A stretch of DNA of 64,000 bases from NCBI RefSeq assembly GCF_036670015.1, contig NZ_CP137636.1:3016501-3080500 (forward strand). Reading direction: 5' to 3'. A model generated the notes under the pieces. That model did not search any database and had not been told where the DNA came from. It saw only the letters and a program-made list of their open reading frames with translations. The translations under genes and the position numbers were made by a program. Below, in pieces: positions 49,790 to 58,517 of the stretch (position 1 is its first letter; the number at the start of each line of letters is the position of its first letter). Source of the DNA: Niallia sp. XMNu-256 (lineage in GTDB: Bacteria > Bacillota > Bacilli > Bacillales > Cytobacillaceae).

Positions 49790-50377
49790 TTATTGAACAT
49801 TTTGAAATTCAACAACTGCATGAAGTGGTCCTAATTCGCTTCTAACTGTCTGAATAATTTTATTTGCTTCTGTCTTTGATTGCTTTTCAGCCTTAACTGT
49901 AATGTTTACTTGGTCGTCATCGGCACGAACGAGAACATCTTCGTAATTCATTGCTTTAATTAATGTTTCAAGTAGTACTTCCTTGTTTGCAATTTCATTT
50001 AATTCATTCATTTGTTCTTTTGCTTCGCTACGTTCCTCAGCAGGTAGATCTGTAGATGCTATCTTTTTCTCCAGTTCCTCTTTTAATTGACTACGCTCAT
50101 CCATTAATTGCATACGCATCGTTTCGAATGCTTCGTCGCCAGCTGCATTTGTAATAATTTCTGCATCTTTTGATTCAGCTTCTTCTGTTTTTGCATCTGG
50201 AGCTATTTCTTCATTATCCTTTGTAGTTTCACCCGCTTGTTGCTCTTTTTCCTCTTGCTGATCAACTGCTGCTAACTCATTTTGTTGCTGCTCCGGTGAA
50301 GTGATATAGTAGACTGACAATACAACAACCAAACTCAACATTGTTAATAACCAAACGGTTTGCTTCTTCAATAACAT
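49790..50377 (-). CDS. spoIIIAH: stage III sporulation protein AH
   Basis: Mother-cell membrane protein (195 residues) whose outer domain binds SpoIIQ from the forespore and forms part of the feeding-tube channel. One N-terminal membrane helix (QTVWLLTMLSLVVVLSVYYI), a Glu/Gln-rich linker, then a ring-building-motif domain (about 95-195) with LINKEVLLETLIKAMNYEDV-like sequence. Last gene of the operon. Confidence 0.93.
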   Translation of the reverse strand: MLLKKQTVWLLTMLSLVVVLSVYYITSPEQQQNELAAVDQQEEKEQQAGETTKDNEEIAPDAKTEEAESKDAEIITNAAGDEAFETMRMQLMDERSQLKEELEKKIASTDLPAEERSEAKEQMNELNEIANKEVLLETLIKAMNYEDVLVRADDDQVNITVKAEKQSKTEANKIIQTVRSELGPLHAVVEFQNVQ

Positions 50378-50381
50378 TCTT

Positions 50382-51050
50382 TTACTCCTCCTTCGTTTTC
50401 TTCGGCATTACAGCGACACGGTGACTCGGTACATCTAAAACCCGAGTGACAGCTTCAACAATCCACTTTTTCACTTGAATGTTATCAGCACCTTTTGCAA
50501 CGACAAGGACGCCGCGAATTTCTGGCTTCTTCGTTTCAGCTACAATCGGTACTTCCTTTTCACCATTTTGTATAATCACAAGCTGTTCCTCTATCGATTG
50601 GTCTTCAACTTTTCGTTTGCCGCCTTCACGGTCGGTTTCATCAGTTAACTGTGTTTGTGTATTTCTATTTTTCTCAAAAACTTTTGTTTCTGTGGAATCT
50701 ACATTAACGACAACGGTCACATCGTCTACACCGACAATTGCATCAAGTGCTTCTTTTAACTGTGATTCATATGTTCTCTCATATTCATCTATTAGACTAT
50801 CCTTTTCTGAATTCTTTTGCCCAAATGTTTCTACATCAGCTTGCTTTTCTTCTCCCCCTCTGCCTAATGTTGGTACCGCTTCTTTTGAAGTTCCATCATT
50901 TGAAAGTAGATTACTAATCAACATAAATCCTGTTCCAAATAGGAGAACGAGTATTAAATAAGGATATTTTCCCTTTTTCTTATCAGCAGCATTTTCATCT
51001 TTTGAAAATTGCCTCTTTAACCATGACAAAGGTCCCTTTTCCTGTTTCAT
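50382..51050 (-). CDS. spoIIIAG: stage III sporulation protein AG
   Basis: Ring-forming component of the SpoIIIA channel (222 residues). An N-terminal cytosolic stretch, one membrane helix (YLILVLLFGTGFMLISNLL), then a secretin-like ring-building domain with the typical YESQLKEALDAIVGVDDVTV and the C-terminal VTRVLDVPSHRVAVMPK. Its start codon touches the spoIIIAF stop. Confidence 0.93.
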   Translation of the reverse strand: MKQEKGPLSWLKRQFSKDENAADKKKGKYPYLILVLLFGTGFMLISNLLSNDGTSKEAVPTLGRGGEEKQADVETFGQKNSEKDSLIDEYERTYESQLKEALDAIVGVDDVTVVVNVDSTETKVFEKNRNTQTQLTDETDREGGKRKVEDQSIEEQLVIIQNGEKEVPIVAETKKPEIRGVLVVAKGADNIQVKKWIVEAVTRVLDVPSHRVAVMPKKTKEE

Positions 51051-51682
51051 TATTGTTCCTTGTCCCCCCCTTCTATTTGAAGTTCAATAATCTCTTCATT
51101 GATCCTCCATTTATCTGAAAGAAGTTGAATCATTTTGTCCTTTTCAATCTTACTATTTGTTGTTTCCTCTTTAAGTGGCCCATTTGTATTAATATCTATT
51201 GGCTTCACCGCTTCAACCGCATTTTCAGCTTCTGCTCCCTCATCTAAATGAATCACTACCTTTTGTAAATTCTCCGGGAAGGGACGTTCATCTGCTTCGT
51301 CTACTACTACTTCAAGATCTGTAATGACTACTTCAAATTGATCCATCAACTCCTCCTCTGCGTCCTCTTTAAGTTGGACAGCCATCTGTTCTAAAATATA
51401 TGCATGATGAGAGGCTTGTATTTCACTTTTTTGCAAATCAATTGAATTTTTTATTTGACCTTCTTTATTTTGTTCCCACATTGGAATGGCTGCCGCAAAT
51501 GTCTCTTCAAAATCAGTTGAAAATAATTTAAAAATAGGTGTAAGAATGATTGAAATTAATAGCAGTCCAATCACCATTTTTGTATATTTTTGAAATTTAG
51601 AGGTCGGCAGGAGCATATCGATTAAAGTAGCAAATAGAACAAATAGAATAATATTTGTAACCCATTCTTTAATAAATTCCAT
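51050..51682 (-). CDS. spoIIIAF: stage III sporulation protein AF
   Basis: A 210-residue membrane protein: two N-terminal helices (TNIILFVLFATLIDMLLP, MVIGLLLISIILTPIF) and an extracellular alpha/beta domain (about 90-210). In B. subtilis this domain resembles a ring-building motif. Overlaps spoIIIAG by one base and follows spoIIIAE by 11 bases. Confidence 0.92.
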   Translation of the reverse strand: MEFIKEWVTNIILFVLFATLIDMLLPTSKFQKYTKMVIGLLLISIILTPIFKLFSTDFEETFAAAIPMWEQNKEGQIKNSIDLQKSEIQASHHAYILEQMAVQLKEDAEEELMDQFEVVITDLEVVVDEADERPFPENLQKVVIHLDEGAEAENAVEAVKPIDINTNGPLKEETTNSKIEKDKMIQLLSDKWRINEEIIELQIEGGDKEQ

Positions 51683-51693
51683 TATTCGCTCAC

Positions 51694-52908
51694 CTACCTA
51701 ACCATCACTGTTAAGTTTCCAGCTGCAACGATCACGGTAATGCTTAAAAAGAACATTAAAGAGACAATGGCAAGAGCTGCAAATACATAAATAATACTTT
51801 TACCAATAATATCAAGACATGATATAATTGGCCCTCCTCCTAATGGCTGTAAAACCGCTGCTGAAAATTTATAGATGAGGGCGATCATAAGAATTTTTAC
51901 TGCTGGAAAAGCGACAATCATAAGTAATATAGCAACTCCAACGATCCCAACTGTATTTTTTAATAGTACAGAAGCACTTACAACCGTATCGGTTGCATCG
52001 GAAAACATCCTTCCGATTACAGGGATGAAATTTCCGGTTATAAACTTAGCTGTTCGAAGGGTTATCCCATCTGTAACAGCGGCTGAGGCACCCTGTACAG
52101 AAATCACCCCGAGAAAGATGGTAAAAAATAAGCCTAACAAGGAGATACTTCCATTTCTAAGCAGTTTTGCAAGTTGAGACACTTTATATTGCTCACTTAA
52201 GGTGCTGACCACACTTAGTAAGGTGGCTAAAAATAATAATGGCAACACAATCGATTTTATAAATAAACCACTAATATTCATTAGAAATAAAATGACTGGA
52301 TGAAAAAAGGCTGCTGATACAAGCCCACCTGATGCTGCAATTAATGCTAATAATAATGGGATTAACGCCATAATAAAGCTTGTCATGTTAGTGATAGCTT
52401 GAACAGCATAAGTAGTTGCAACATAGAAACTGTTCAATGCTATAATTGCCAACACCATAAACACAACCGCATAGGCTGCTTTACTGATCGCTCCATTTTC
52501 AAAAGCGTTTTGTAACGATTGTAAAAACATACTGAAAATGGTTAATATCACTAGAGCTCCTAAAAGCTTGCCATTTGCCACGAATTCATGAAATGCATAC
52601 TTTAACATTCCTGTAAACCATTCTTTTAAGGAAAATTCCTTCTCACCTTTAATAAAATCATATAAACTTCCCTTTTGACTTTCTGGCAAAAAACCGCCAT
52701 ACTCGTTCATAACATCCTCCCAAAACCCTTTCAATTCATCCAAATTTAATGATTCGATTTGGGAATTGACCGCATCCTGAAGTCCATTTTCCACATGATC
52801 ATTCTCGAATGGTGTTTGTGGTGAAGCTTGTACAGTAGGAATGAGGAGAAAAAATAGTACCAAAAATAATAGCAGAACAAGAGAAAACCGCTGCTTCATT
52901 TCTTTCAC
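51694..52908 (-). CDS. spoIIIAE: stage III sporulation protein AE
   Basis: Polytopic membrane protein (404 residues) with an N-terminal signal-like segment (FSLVLLLFLVLFFLLIPTVQA), a soluble stretch with LDELKGFWEDVMNEYGGFLP, and about seven to eight further hydrophobic helices. It is the transporter-like member of the SpoIIIA complex. An unusual 122-base gap with a large hairpin separates it from spoIIIAD. Confidence 0.94.
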   Translation of the reverse strand: MKEMKQRFSLVLLLFLVLFFLLIPTVQASPQTPFENDHVENGLQDAVNSQIESLNLDELKGFWEDVMNEYGGFLPESQKGSLYDFIKGEKEFSLKEWFTGMLKYAFHEFVANGKLLGALVILTIFSMFLQSLQNAFENGAISKAAYAVVFMVLAIIALNSFYVATTYAVQAITNMTSFIMALIPLLLALIAASGGLVSAAFFHPVILFLMNISGLFIKSIVLPLLFLATLLSVVSTLSEQYKVSQLAKLLRNGSISLLGLFFTIFLGVISVQGASAAVTDGITLRTAKFITGNFIPVIGRMFSDATDTVVSASVLLKNTVGIVGVAILLMIVAFPAVKILMIALIYKFSAAVLQPLGGGPIISCLDIIGKSIIYVFAALAIVSLMFFLSITVIVAAGNLTVMVR

Positions 52909-52965
52909 CTCTAATTTGAAATTGACCTGTTGCTAAAATCAATCAAATTCTCCCCGTCGAATTGG

Positions 52966-53016
52966 TGTCCGGATTTTTCTCGAGCTCGCTCAAGAAAATT
53001 CCTTAGAAACCCGACA
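52966..53016. repeat. large hairpin in the spoIIIAD-spoIIIAE gap
   Basis: Inner stem TTTTCTCGAG (52975-52984) with CTCAAGAAAA (52989-52998) around a 4-base loop; outer arms GTCCGG and CCCGAC partly pair. It stands in a gap that is usually very short in this operon. It may be a small inserted element or a processing/regulatory hairpin. Confidence 0.6.
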
Positions 53017-53030
53017 TCCATCGAAGGATA

Positions 53031-53420
53031 CTAACTCGGGATTAACTCAATAATGGTCTCAATTAAAACCGTTATAATGGGAATCGCCATTGCTAAAATT
53101 AGGATTTTTCCACCTAATTCAATTTTGGCAGCCATCGATCCTTGTCCGGCATCCTTTGTGATTTGTGAGGCAAATTCAGCAATATAAGCAATTCCAATAA
53201 TTTTCAAGATCGTTTCTAAGTAAATTAAATTTACATTAGCATTAATTGCCAATCTCTCGATCATCGAGATAATGGCTGTGATTTGATCAATTAAAAATAG
53301 GAAAATCGCACAGCCTGAAAAAACAATGATAAGAAAGGCAAAGTTCGGTTTCTGTTCTTTTACAATTAAGGCAAGAAAGGTAGCAATGAAGGCGATCCCA
53401 ATTATTTGAAGAATTTCAAT
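53031..53420 (-). CDS. spoIIIAD: stage III sporulation protein AD, likely ATT start
   Basis: Small membrane protein (129 residues as drawn) of the SpoIIIA complex with three to four hydrophobic helices; EILQIIGIAFIATFLALIV, then KEQKPNFAFLIIVFSGC, then GQGSMAAKIELGGKILILA match the family end to end. The first ATG in frame (53264) would cut off 52 conserved residues. Upstream there is no in-frame ATG, GTG or TTG near the strong GGGAGGG site. ATT at 53418-53420 is 7 bases after GGGAGGG; ATT at 53426 would match the usual length but is too close. I therefore infer a rare ATT start. Confidence 0.85.
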   Translation of the reverse strand: MEILQIIGIAFIATFLALIVKEQKPNFAFLIIVFSGCAIFLFLIDQITAIISMIERLAINANVNLIYLETILKIIGIAYIAEFASQITKDAGQGSMAAKIELGGKILILAMAIPIITVLIETIIELIPS

Positions 53421-53434
53421 CGGAATTCCCTCCC

Positions 53435-53641
53435 TTATCCTTGGAATAAAAAGACGGATTTAATTTTCTGGAATAAATCATCAACAATCGAAGCTACCAT
53501 AAACAAAATATAGATAAAGCCAAATAGTGTCACCCATTGGGCATATTCCTTTTTACCAACTTGATCAAGAATCGTATGTAAAAAGGCGACTACAATTCCG
53601 ACCCCAGCAATTTTAAAAATAATGTCAACCTCTAACCCCAT
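53435..53641 (-). CDS. spoIIIAC: stage III sporulation protein AC
   Basis: A 68-residue protein with two membrane helices (IIFKIAGVGIVVAFLHTIL, VTLFGFIYILFMVASIV) separated by DQVGKKEYAQW, identical in layout to B. subtilis SpoIIIAC. ATG behind GGAGGAG. Confidence 0.95.
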   Translation of the reverse strand: MGLEVDIIFKIAGVGIVVAFLHTILDQVGKKEYAQWVTLFGFIYILFMVASIVDDLFQKIKSVFLFQG

Positions 53642-53660
53642 CTCCTGCTCCTCCTTACCA

Positions 53661-54176
53661 CTACAAAAGTAAAATAATTAATAACAGCCCTGATAAAAAA
53701 CCAATATTTTTCACCATTTTTTCATATCTAACTTGCTTTTCCCTTGCTTCAGTTTCCTCTCTATCCAGATGGGTCAAGGTAAGCAATATTTGCTTTTGCT
53801 GGGAGATTCGATCATGGCGACCTAATGTTTCGCCAAATTGTTTCATGATTTCAAACTCACCTTTTTTTAAAGCGGTTCTCCCCCAGATTTCTTTTAAACT
53901 TTCTTCCCAAGCATCTCTAACAGTAGTTTCATTTTCAGACAATTTTCTACTAAACTTTGCAAAGAATTCATTTATAGGTGCTGTTAACTGCTGTGATAAT
54001 CGTCGAGAGGCTTCATGTAAGGGTGTTTGACCATACATAATTTCGGCTTCTAATGACTGTAAAGCGGTCTTTAATGTCCTCAGTTGTCGTGGTCGTTCGG
54101 TCAGTTGTTTTGCTATTTCAAAACCTGTCCATGTTGTGGCGATTAAAATTAAAAGAGCACCTGCTAGTTTTATCAT
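53661..54176 (-). CDS. spoIIIAB: stage III sporulation protein AB
   Basis: A 171-residue protein with membrane helices at both ends (LAGALLILIATTWTGFEIA; NIGFLSGLLLIILLL) and a helical soluble core with RPRQLRTLKTALQSLEAEI, resembling GspF-type platform proteins. It starts directly after the spoIIIAA stop. Confidence 0.94.
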   Translation of the reverse strand: MIKLAGALLILIATTWTGFEIAKQLTERPRQLRTLKTALQSLEAEIMYGQTPLHEASRRLSQQLTAPINEFFAKFSRKLSENETTVRDAWEESLKEIWGRTALKKGEFEIMKQFGETLGRHDRISQQKQILLTLTHLDREETEAREKQVRYEKMVKNIGFLSGLLLIILLL

Positions 54177-55097
54177 TTATAACACACTCACTTCATTGGT
54201 CCTTTTGCCGTTATCATCCAAAACATTTGTAATTGTGCCTGGACCAGAGTCCCTACTTAACAGGATAAATCGCTGGAACACTTTTTCATTTAATAATTTT
54301 TCAAGTGTCGGGCGCCTTTTAATTTCATCAAATGATCGACCATGGGTTGTCATTATTAGCTTAATTCCGGCATTTACGGCCTCCATGATGGCTTCTGAAT
54401 CTTCAGCTCGGCCAATTTCATCGACAATTAATACCTCTGGACTCATGGAGCGAATCATCATCATCATTCCTTCTGCTTTTGGACAAGCATCCAATACATC
54501 GACTCTCGGCCCAAAAGTCATTTGTGGAATTCCGGCCACACAGCCTGCGATTTCCGATCGTTCATCCACAATTCCAACCTTCCTTGCTTTCCTTTCAATT
54601 GGTGATTTACCACCTGAGATAATTCGGGCAATATCACGTAATAGCGTAGTTTTACCTGTTTGAGGTGGCCCCACAATCATCGTATGAAGCCAATCTCCTT
54701 TATATATATCTTTAATAATTCGTTCGGCTATTCCGATTTTTTCCTTGGCGATTCGAATATTAAAGGATGAAACATCCCTAATTGCCTTCACCCTTCCTTC
54801 TTCAAGAATGACTTTTCCCGCCAATCCAACGCGATGACCACCTTCAATCGTGATATACCCACGCTTTAATTCCTCCTCTAAGGCGTAAATCGAATGGTGG
54901 CTAATTTTATTAAGCAAATGATGGGCATCTTCTAGTTGTACTGTATAAGGAAAATATTGTACCAATCCTTTAGATGAGATCTCTAGTGGTCGATTTACGC
55001 GCACACGTATTTCCTCAATTTCATTTAATAAAGTTGGAGGGATTTTGTTAATTTGCTCAGATATAGATCTAGGTAAAAAAGATAGAACGGCTTTCAC
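54177..55097 (-). CDS. spoIIIAA: stage III sporulation protein AA (ATPase)
   Basis: Cytosolic secretion-type ATPase (306 residues) that energises the SpoIIIA channel. Walker A VGPPQTGKTTLLRDI (about residues 142-156) with Gln in the loop, Walker B VLIVDEIGRAEDSEAI, and a sensor MTTHGRS. GTG start at 55097 behind GGAGGAGG. First gene of the operon, under the sigma-E promoter at 55142-55170. Confidence 0.95.
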   Translation of the reverse strand: MKAVLSFLPRSISEQINKIPPTLLNEIEEIRVRVNRPLEISSKGLVQYFPYTVQLEDAHHLLNKISHHSIYALEEELKRGYITIEGGHRVGLAGKVILEEGRVKAIRDVSSFNIRIAKEKIGIAERIIKDIYKGDWLHTMIVGPPQTGKTTLLRDIARIISGGKSPIERKARKVGIVDERSEIAGCVAGIPQMTFGPRVDVLDACPKAEGMMMMIRSMSPEVLIVDEIGRAEDSEAIMEAVNAGIKLIMTTHGRSFDEIKRRPTLEKLLNEKVFQRFILLSRDSGPGTITNVLDDNGKRTNEVSVL

Positions 55098-55141
55098 TAA
55101 TTAGTTCCTCCTCCACTCAAAATGATTGTTCGCTCACTTAA

Positions 55142-55170
55142 AATGTATGCCTGCTTGGCCACAATATGAC
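55142..55170 (-). promoter_or_regulatory. sigma-E promoter of the spoIIIA operon
   Basis: On the minus strand, GTCATATT (-35, 55163-55170) and CATACATT (-10, 55142-55149), 13 bases apart, match the mother-cell sigma-E consensus almost perfectly. They lie 45-75 bases before spoIIIAA. Confidence 0.88.
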
Positions 55171-55522
55171 CTTGAAATATGTTTTTTTATTGGGGATTAT
55201 TTTGTGTAAACACAAAAAAAGCATTAGCTATTTGCTATTGCCTTTGATTGTAAATGTGGAATGCCGCTGTTGCCGCTTTTTTCGTATAGAGTTTCAATAC
55301 CTGCTCTACCAGGTGGGTGTCCTCATTAAGTTGTTCAACGTCCTGAACTTTGCAGGCATGTTGTTCAACTTAGAATATTGAACTCCCTAAATTGCACTAA
55401 AGGTTGAAACTTTATACTTTTGCGTACAACGCAGCTTTATTTGATTAGCTTTATTTTACCGTATTTCCTAATGGGAAACAAGTTGTAAATAGATCTATAA
55501 ATAACATATTACGGTAATAGAT
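55171..55522. other. non-coding stretch between spoIIIA and efp
   Basis: The place where B. subtilis has yqhV, a small hydrophobic membrane protein; no such frame is present. There are two direct copies of GTTGTTCAAC (55330-55339, 55360-55369). A 44-codon minus-strand frame (55235-55369) looks coding in composition but has no start codon near its beginning. It may be a gene remnant. Confidence 0.45.
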
Positions 55523-56080
55523 TTAGGCGCGTGAAACATAACTTCCATCACTCGTATTGACGATCAGACGATCGCCTTGATTCACAAAGAATGGCACTTG
55601 TACAATTAGGCCGGTTTCAAGTGTCGCTGGCTTTGAACCACCTGAAGCCGTATCCCCTTTGATTCCAGGCTCTGTATCTGTTACTTCTAATTCAACTGTG
55701 TTTGGAAGTTCAATCCCAATCGTCTCACCTTGATACATGATAATATGTACTTCCATATTTTCTTTCAGAAACTTTAGTTCATATTCAATCGTCGTTGCAG
55801 GTAATTCAATTTGATCATATGACTCATTGTCCATGAATACATGTTGATCGCCATTTGCATATAAGTAGTTCATTCTGCGATTATCAATTTGTGCTTTTCC
55901 TACTTTTTCGCCTGCACGGAAAGTTTTCTCTTGGATTGCTCCTGTACGAAGGTTACGAAGTTTCGAGCGAACAAAAGCTGCTCCTTTTCCAGGTTTAACA
56001 TGTTGGAAATCCATGACGCGCCAGATTCCACCATCTACTTCAATGGTTAAACCAGTGCGAAACTCATTAACTGAAATCAT
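55523..56080 (-). CDS. efp: elongation factor P
   Basis: Relieves ribosome stalling at polyproline (185 residues, three beta domains). The tip loop PGKGAAFVR puts Lys32 at the position that is 5-aminopentanolylated in B. subtilis [20 protein letters not shown] ends the third domain. Follows yqhT by 12 bases, so the two are co-transcribed. Confidence 0.96.
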   Translation of the reverse strand: MISVNEFRTGLTIEVDGGIWRVMDFQHVKPGKGAAFVRSKLRNLRTGAIQEKTFRAGEKVGKAQIDNRRMNYLYANGDQHVFMDNESYDQIELPATTIEYELKFLKENMEVHIIMYQGETIGIELPNTVELEVTDTEPGIKGDTASGGSKPATLETGLIVQVPFFVNQGDRLIVNTSDGSYVSRA

Positions 56081-56092
56081 AAATAAATCCTC

Positions 56093-57154
56093 CTATAATA
56101 TAATCAGTTCTTTCGTCGAATGCGTTAATCGTTCATTTCCATTTTCGGTTATTAAAGTATCGTCTTCAATTCTAACCCCACCAAGACCTGCTACATATAT
56201 ACCAGGTTCAACGGTTACCACCATTCCAGGTTCAAGTATGTATTCTGATTTCATCGACAGGTTTGGACCTTCATGTACTTCTAGTCCAATGCCATGACCG
56301 GTTGAATGTCCAAAATATTCGCCATACCCTTTTTCAGTAATATAATCTCTTGTTAAGGCATCTGCTTCTTTTCCGTTTATTCCCGGTTTAAGACCAGTTA
56401 AACCACGCTTTTGTGCTTCATGAACAATGTTATAAATCTCTATCAATTGATGGTCTGGTTTACCCACAGCAATCGTCCGTGTTATATCAGATACATACCC
56501 CTTATAATAAGCACCATAATCTAAAGTTACAAAATCTCCTTTTTCAATAAGCTTATCTGTTGCAACTCCATGCGGAAGGGCAGAACGAACACCTGAAGCG
56601 ACAATGGTATCAAATGAAGAGGAGGTAGCTCCCGCTTTTCTCATAAAGAACTCTAATTCATTCGAAATTTCTAACTCTGATTTTCCAGGTTGAATGAATT
56701 TAATAATATGATCAAAGGCAGCATCGGCAATGCTTGCTGCTTCCTTTAATATCTTAATCTCTGACTCACTCTTAATCAAGCGTAATTTTTCAATAATACC
56801 TGAAACGGGAACCAATTCTGTTTTAAAGGCTGACTTATACTCCTGATAAGTAGAAAACGTAACATAGTCCTGTTCAAAACCTAGTTTGGTAATCCCAAGC
56901 TCATTAATTTTATTTGCAATTTCTTGAGTCATACCCTCTTTTTGCTTAACAATTTCAAACCCGATACATTGCTTTGTTGCTTGTTCAACATAACGAAAAT
57001 CGGTAATAAATACAGATTTACTGCGACTAATAAGAACTGTTCCGGCAGTGCCAGTAAAGTTGGAAGCGTAGCGACGGTTATTAGGACTTGTAATTAAAAT
57101 GCCGTCTAATCCACGATCTTCCAAAGCAGCAACAACTTTTTCTATCTTTTCCAC
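56093..57154 (-). CDS. yqhT: Xaa-Pro aminopeptidase family protein (YqhT)
   Basis: M24 metallopeptidase (353 residues) that removes the residue before proline. N-terminal creatinase-like domain, then the pita-bread domain with the metal ligands in VTLDYGAYYKGYVSDITRT (two Asp), GHSTGHGIGLEVHEGP (His), VVTVEPGIY (Glu) and RIEDDTLI (Glu). Genomic pairing with efp is typical and fits a shared interest in proline-rich peptides. Confidence 0.93.
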   Translation of the reverse strand: MEKIEKVVAALEDRGLDGILITSPNNRRYASNFTGTAGTVLISRSKSVFITDFRYVEQATKQCIGFEIVKQKEGMTQEIANKINELGITKLGFEQDYVTFSTYQEYKSAFKTELVPVSGIIEKLRLIKSESEIKILKEAASIADAAFDHIIKFIQPGKSELEISNELEFFMRKAGATSSSFDTIVASGVRSALPHGVATDKLIEKGDFVTLDYGAYYKGYVSDITRTIAVGKPDHQLIEIYNIVHEAQKRGLTGLKPGINGKEADALTRDYITEKGYGEYFGHSTGHGIGLEVHEGPNLSMKSEYILEPGMVVTVEPGIYVAGLGGVRIEDDTLITENGNERLTHSTKELIIL

Positions 57155-57207
57155 GAGAATCCTCCCCTTATCAAAACGGTAAGCTTTAAAAGAGATGACT
57201 TACCTTT

Positions 57208-57244
57208 AACCATGTAAAGGGCCCTTTTTACCTTTTACATGGTT
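57208..57244. repeat. inverted repeat in the yqhT upstream region
   Basis: Stem AACCATGTAAA / TTTACATGGTT (11 bp) around a GC-rich centre. The T-rich tail lies on the plus strand only, so on the yqhT-efp transcript it would be a leader hairpin or lie upstream of it. No matching gene is known to me. Confidence 0.5.
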
Positions 57245-57381
57245 TCTTTCTTTTTGTCATTTTATCATATGGGAATCTTTAGCAAAACCTTATTGCCGTG
57301 TTTTTACCTTTGTTTTACTATACCAAACTCAATCGGTAGTCCGGACTACACCTTAATATTCTAAGTACATACATGAAGATA

Positions 57382-57520
57382 GTGGGGGATCACTGCCGTA
57401 AAGCTCCGAAAATGAACACAGACTATATACGCCTAAGCAACTTTTGCGTGATGAGCAAACTGCAGCCTAAAGCTTTCCATCCGTGGGGCTTGAAGAAATC
57501 CCCTCAGATGGATGTTCACT
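57382..57520 (+). ncRNA. conserved structured element, copy 2 (candidate small RNA)
   Basis: Shares with the element at 36153-36245 the 5' box (57382-57409, ending TAAAGCTCCGA), the 3' stem (CCATC...GGGG / CCCC...GATGG at 57477-57511), the loop TGAAGAAAT, and the tail TTCACTTTA. The middle is different and longer. It occupies the place where B. subtilis has aroQ. The last bases reach the yqhR stop codon. Confidence 0.6.
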
Positions 57521-58033
57521 TTAAGCTTCAGCTTCCTCTTCTTTTGTCTTTCTATTGCTGATTTCTGATTCCTCATAAGATATGGTATAACCAACAAATA
57601 GTCCGTAAAGGACATATAGGCAAAGGGTTGTAACTAATGTATTTACATTTAACTCATTAAATGGCTGAATTCCAGGAAAAATTGGATTTAAAATAAAAAA
57701 CACAAGCAAAAATAGGGCTAAGCCATATGCAATTCCAACCCACATACTCTTAAATTTTCTTAATAATCCGTAATAAATAAGTGCTGCGACAATTGAAATA
57801 GCCCCCATAAAAACGATTGCTATCAACGTTCCCAGCCAACCTCTTTTCCAATCACCAAATGTCCAAGGTTCTAAAATAACACGGGGAGAAATCGATGTGA
57901 AATCAAAAATATATGCTAAAAAGGCTAGACTACTAAACACTATTCCCCCAATAAAACCAGTGATCATGACAAGTGTGATAAATGACATCGGTTTTTCTTT
58001 TAACTTTTCCCTTTTCTGGATATCTTTACTCAT
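57521..58033 (-). CDS. yqhR: YqhR-family membrane protein
   Basis: A 170-residue protein of unknown function with four hydrophobic helices (ITLVMITGFIGGIVFSSLAF, WLGTLIAIVFMGAISIVAAL, WVGIAYGLALFLLVFFI, VTTLCLYVLYGLFVGY). The loop after helix 1 contains RVILEPWTFGDWKRG. Sequence type and place match B. subtilis YqhR. The ATG at 58033 is preceded by GGAGGTG; the longer frame to 58048 begins within that ribosome site. Confidence 0.85.
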   Translation of the reverse strand: MSKDIQKREKLKEKPMSFITLVMITGFIGGIVFSSLAFLAYIFDFTSISPRVILEPWTFGDWKRGWLGTLIAIVFMGAISIVAALIYYGLLRKFKSMWVGIAYGLALFLLVFFILNPIFPGIQPFNELNVNTLVTTLCLYVLYGLFVGYTISYEESEISNRKTKEEEAEA

Positions 58034-58517
58034 TACTAACACCTCCAAAACTAGTATGTCCTACATCTCCTATTCTTTGCATATCTTGAAGGATTTCTTT
58101 TACAAGAATGAAGGTGGGCTATACTGATTTATTTTAGGCTTTTAAATTATTTTTAAATTTTTGTATATTAACTTATTGATTTATTCAGAATATTAATACA
58201 TAATTATTAAAATAGTAATTTTTAAAATTTGATCAAACCGATATGATAGCAGTATTCTCATTTTTAGAGTAAAATAAGGTTGGATGAAGGTTTTTATTTG
58301 AACTTTCCCTCAAATCGTATTAGTTTTAGTTGTGTGACCTATATCCCCCTATTCCCAAAAAGAGAATTTTAAATTTAGATCTCTTTCCGAACTCTGTATA
58401 GATTCGAACTTCAACCACTGTACAATAAAAAGAATAAACATTTTTTTATAACTCCTTGGTAGATAAGTTTAAAAATTATAAAAATGGCTCATCATGCTCA
58501 TTAGGGAGGTGGCTTTC
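58034..58517. other. non-coding stretch between yqhR and yqhP
   Basis: 484 bases of AT-rich sequence between divergent genes. It must contain the promoters of both. In B. subtilis yqhQ lies here, but no such frame is present. I see no repeat, RNA or terminator that I can support. Confidence 0.5.

Noticed and set aside
50479-50961. 160-codon plus-strand frame opposite spoIIIAG
   Set aside because: Ser/Thr/Phe-rich shadow of the real gene; no ribosome site.
53031-53264. spoIIIAD as a 77-residue truncated gene
   Set aside because: Conserved SpoIIIAD sequence continues in frame upstream to the ribosome site next to spoIIIAC; only the usual start codon is missing.
55166-55381. 71-codon plus-strand frame between spoIIIA and efp
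   Set aside because: Overlaps the minus-strand promoter region of spoIIIAA; no ribosome site, not similar to YqhV.
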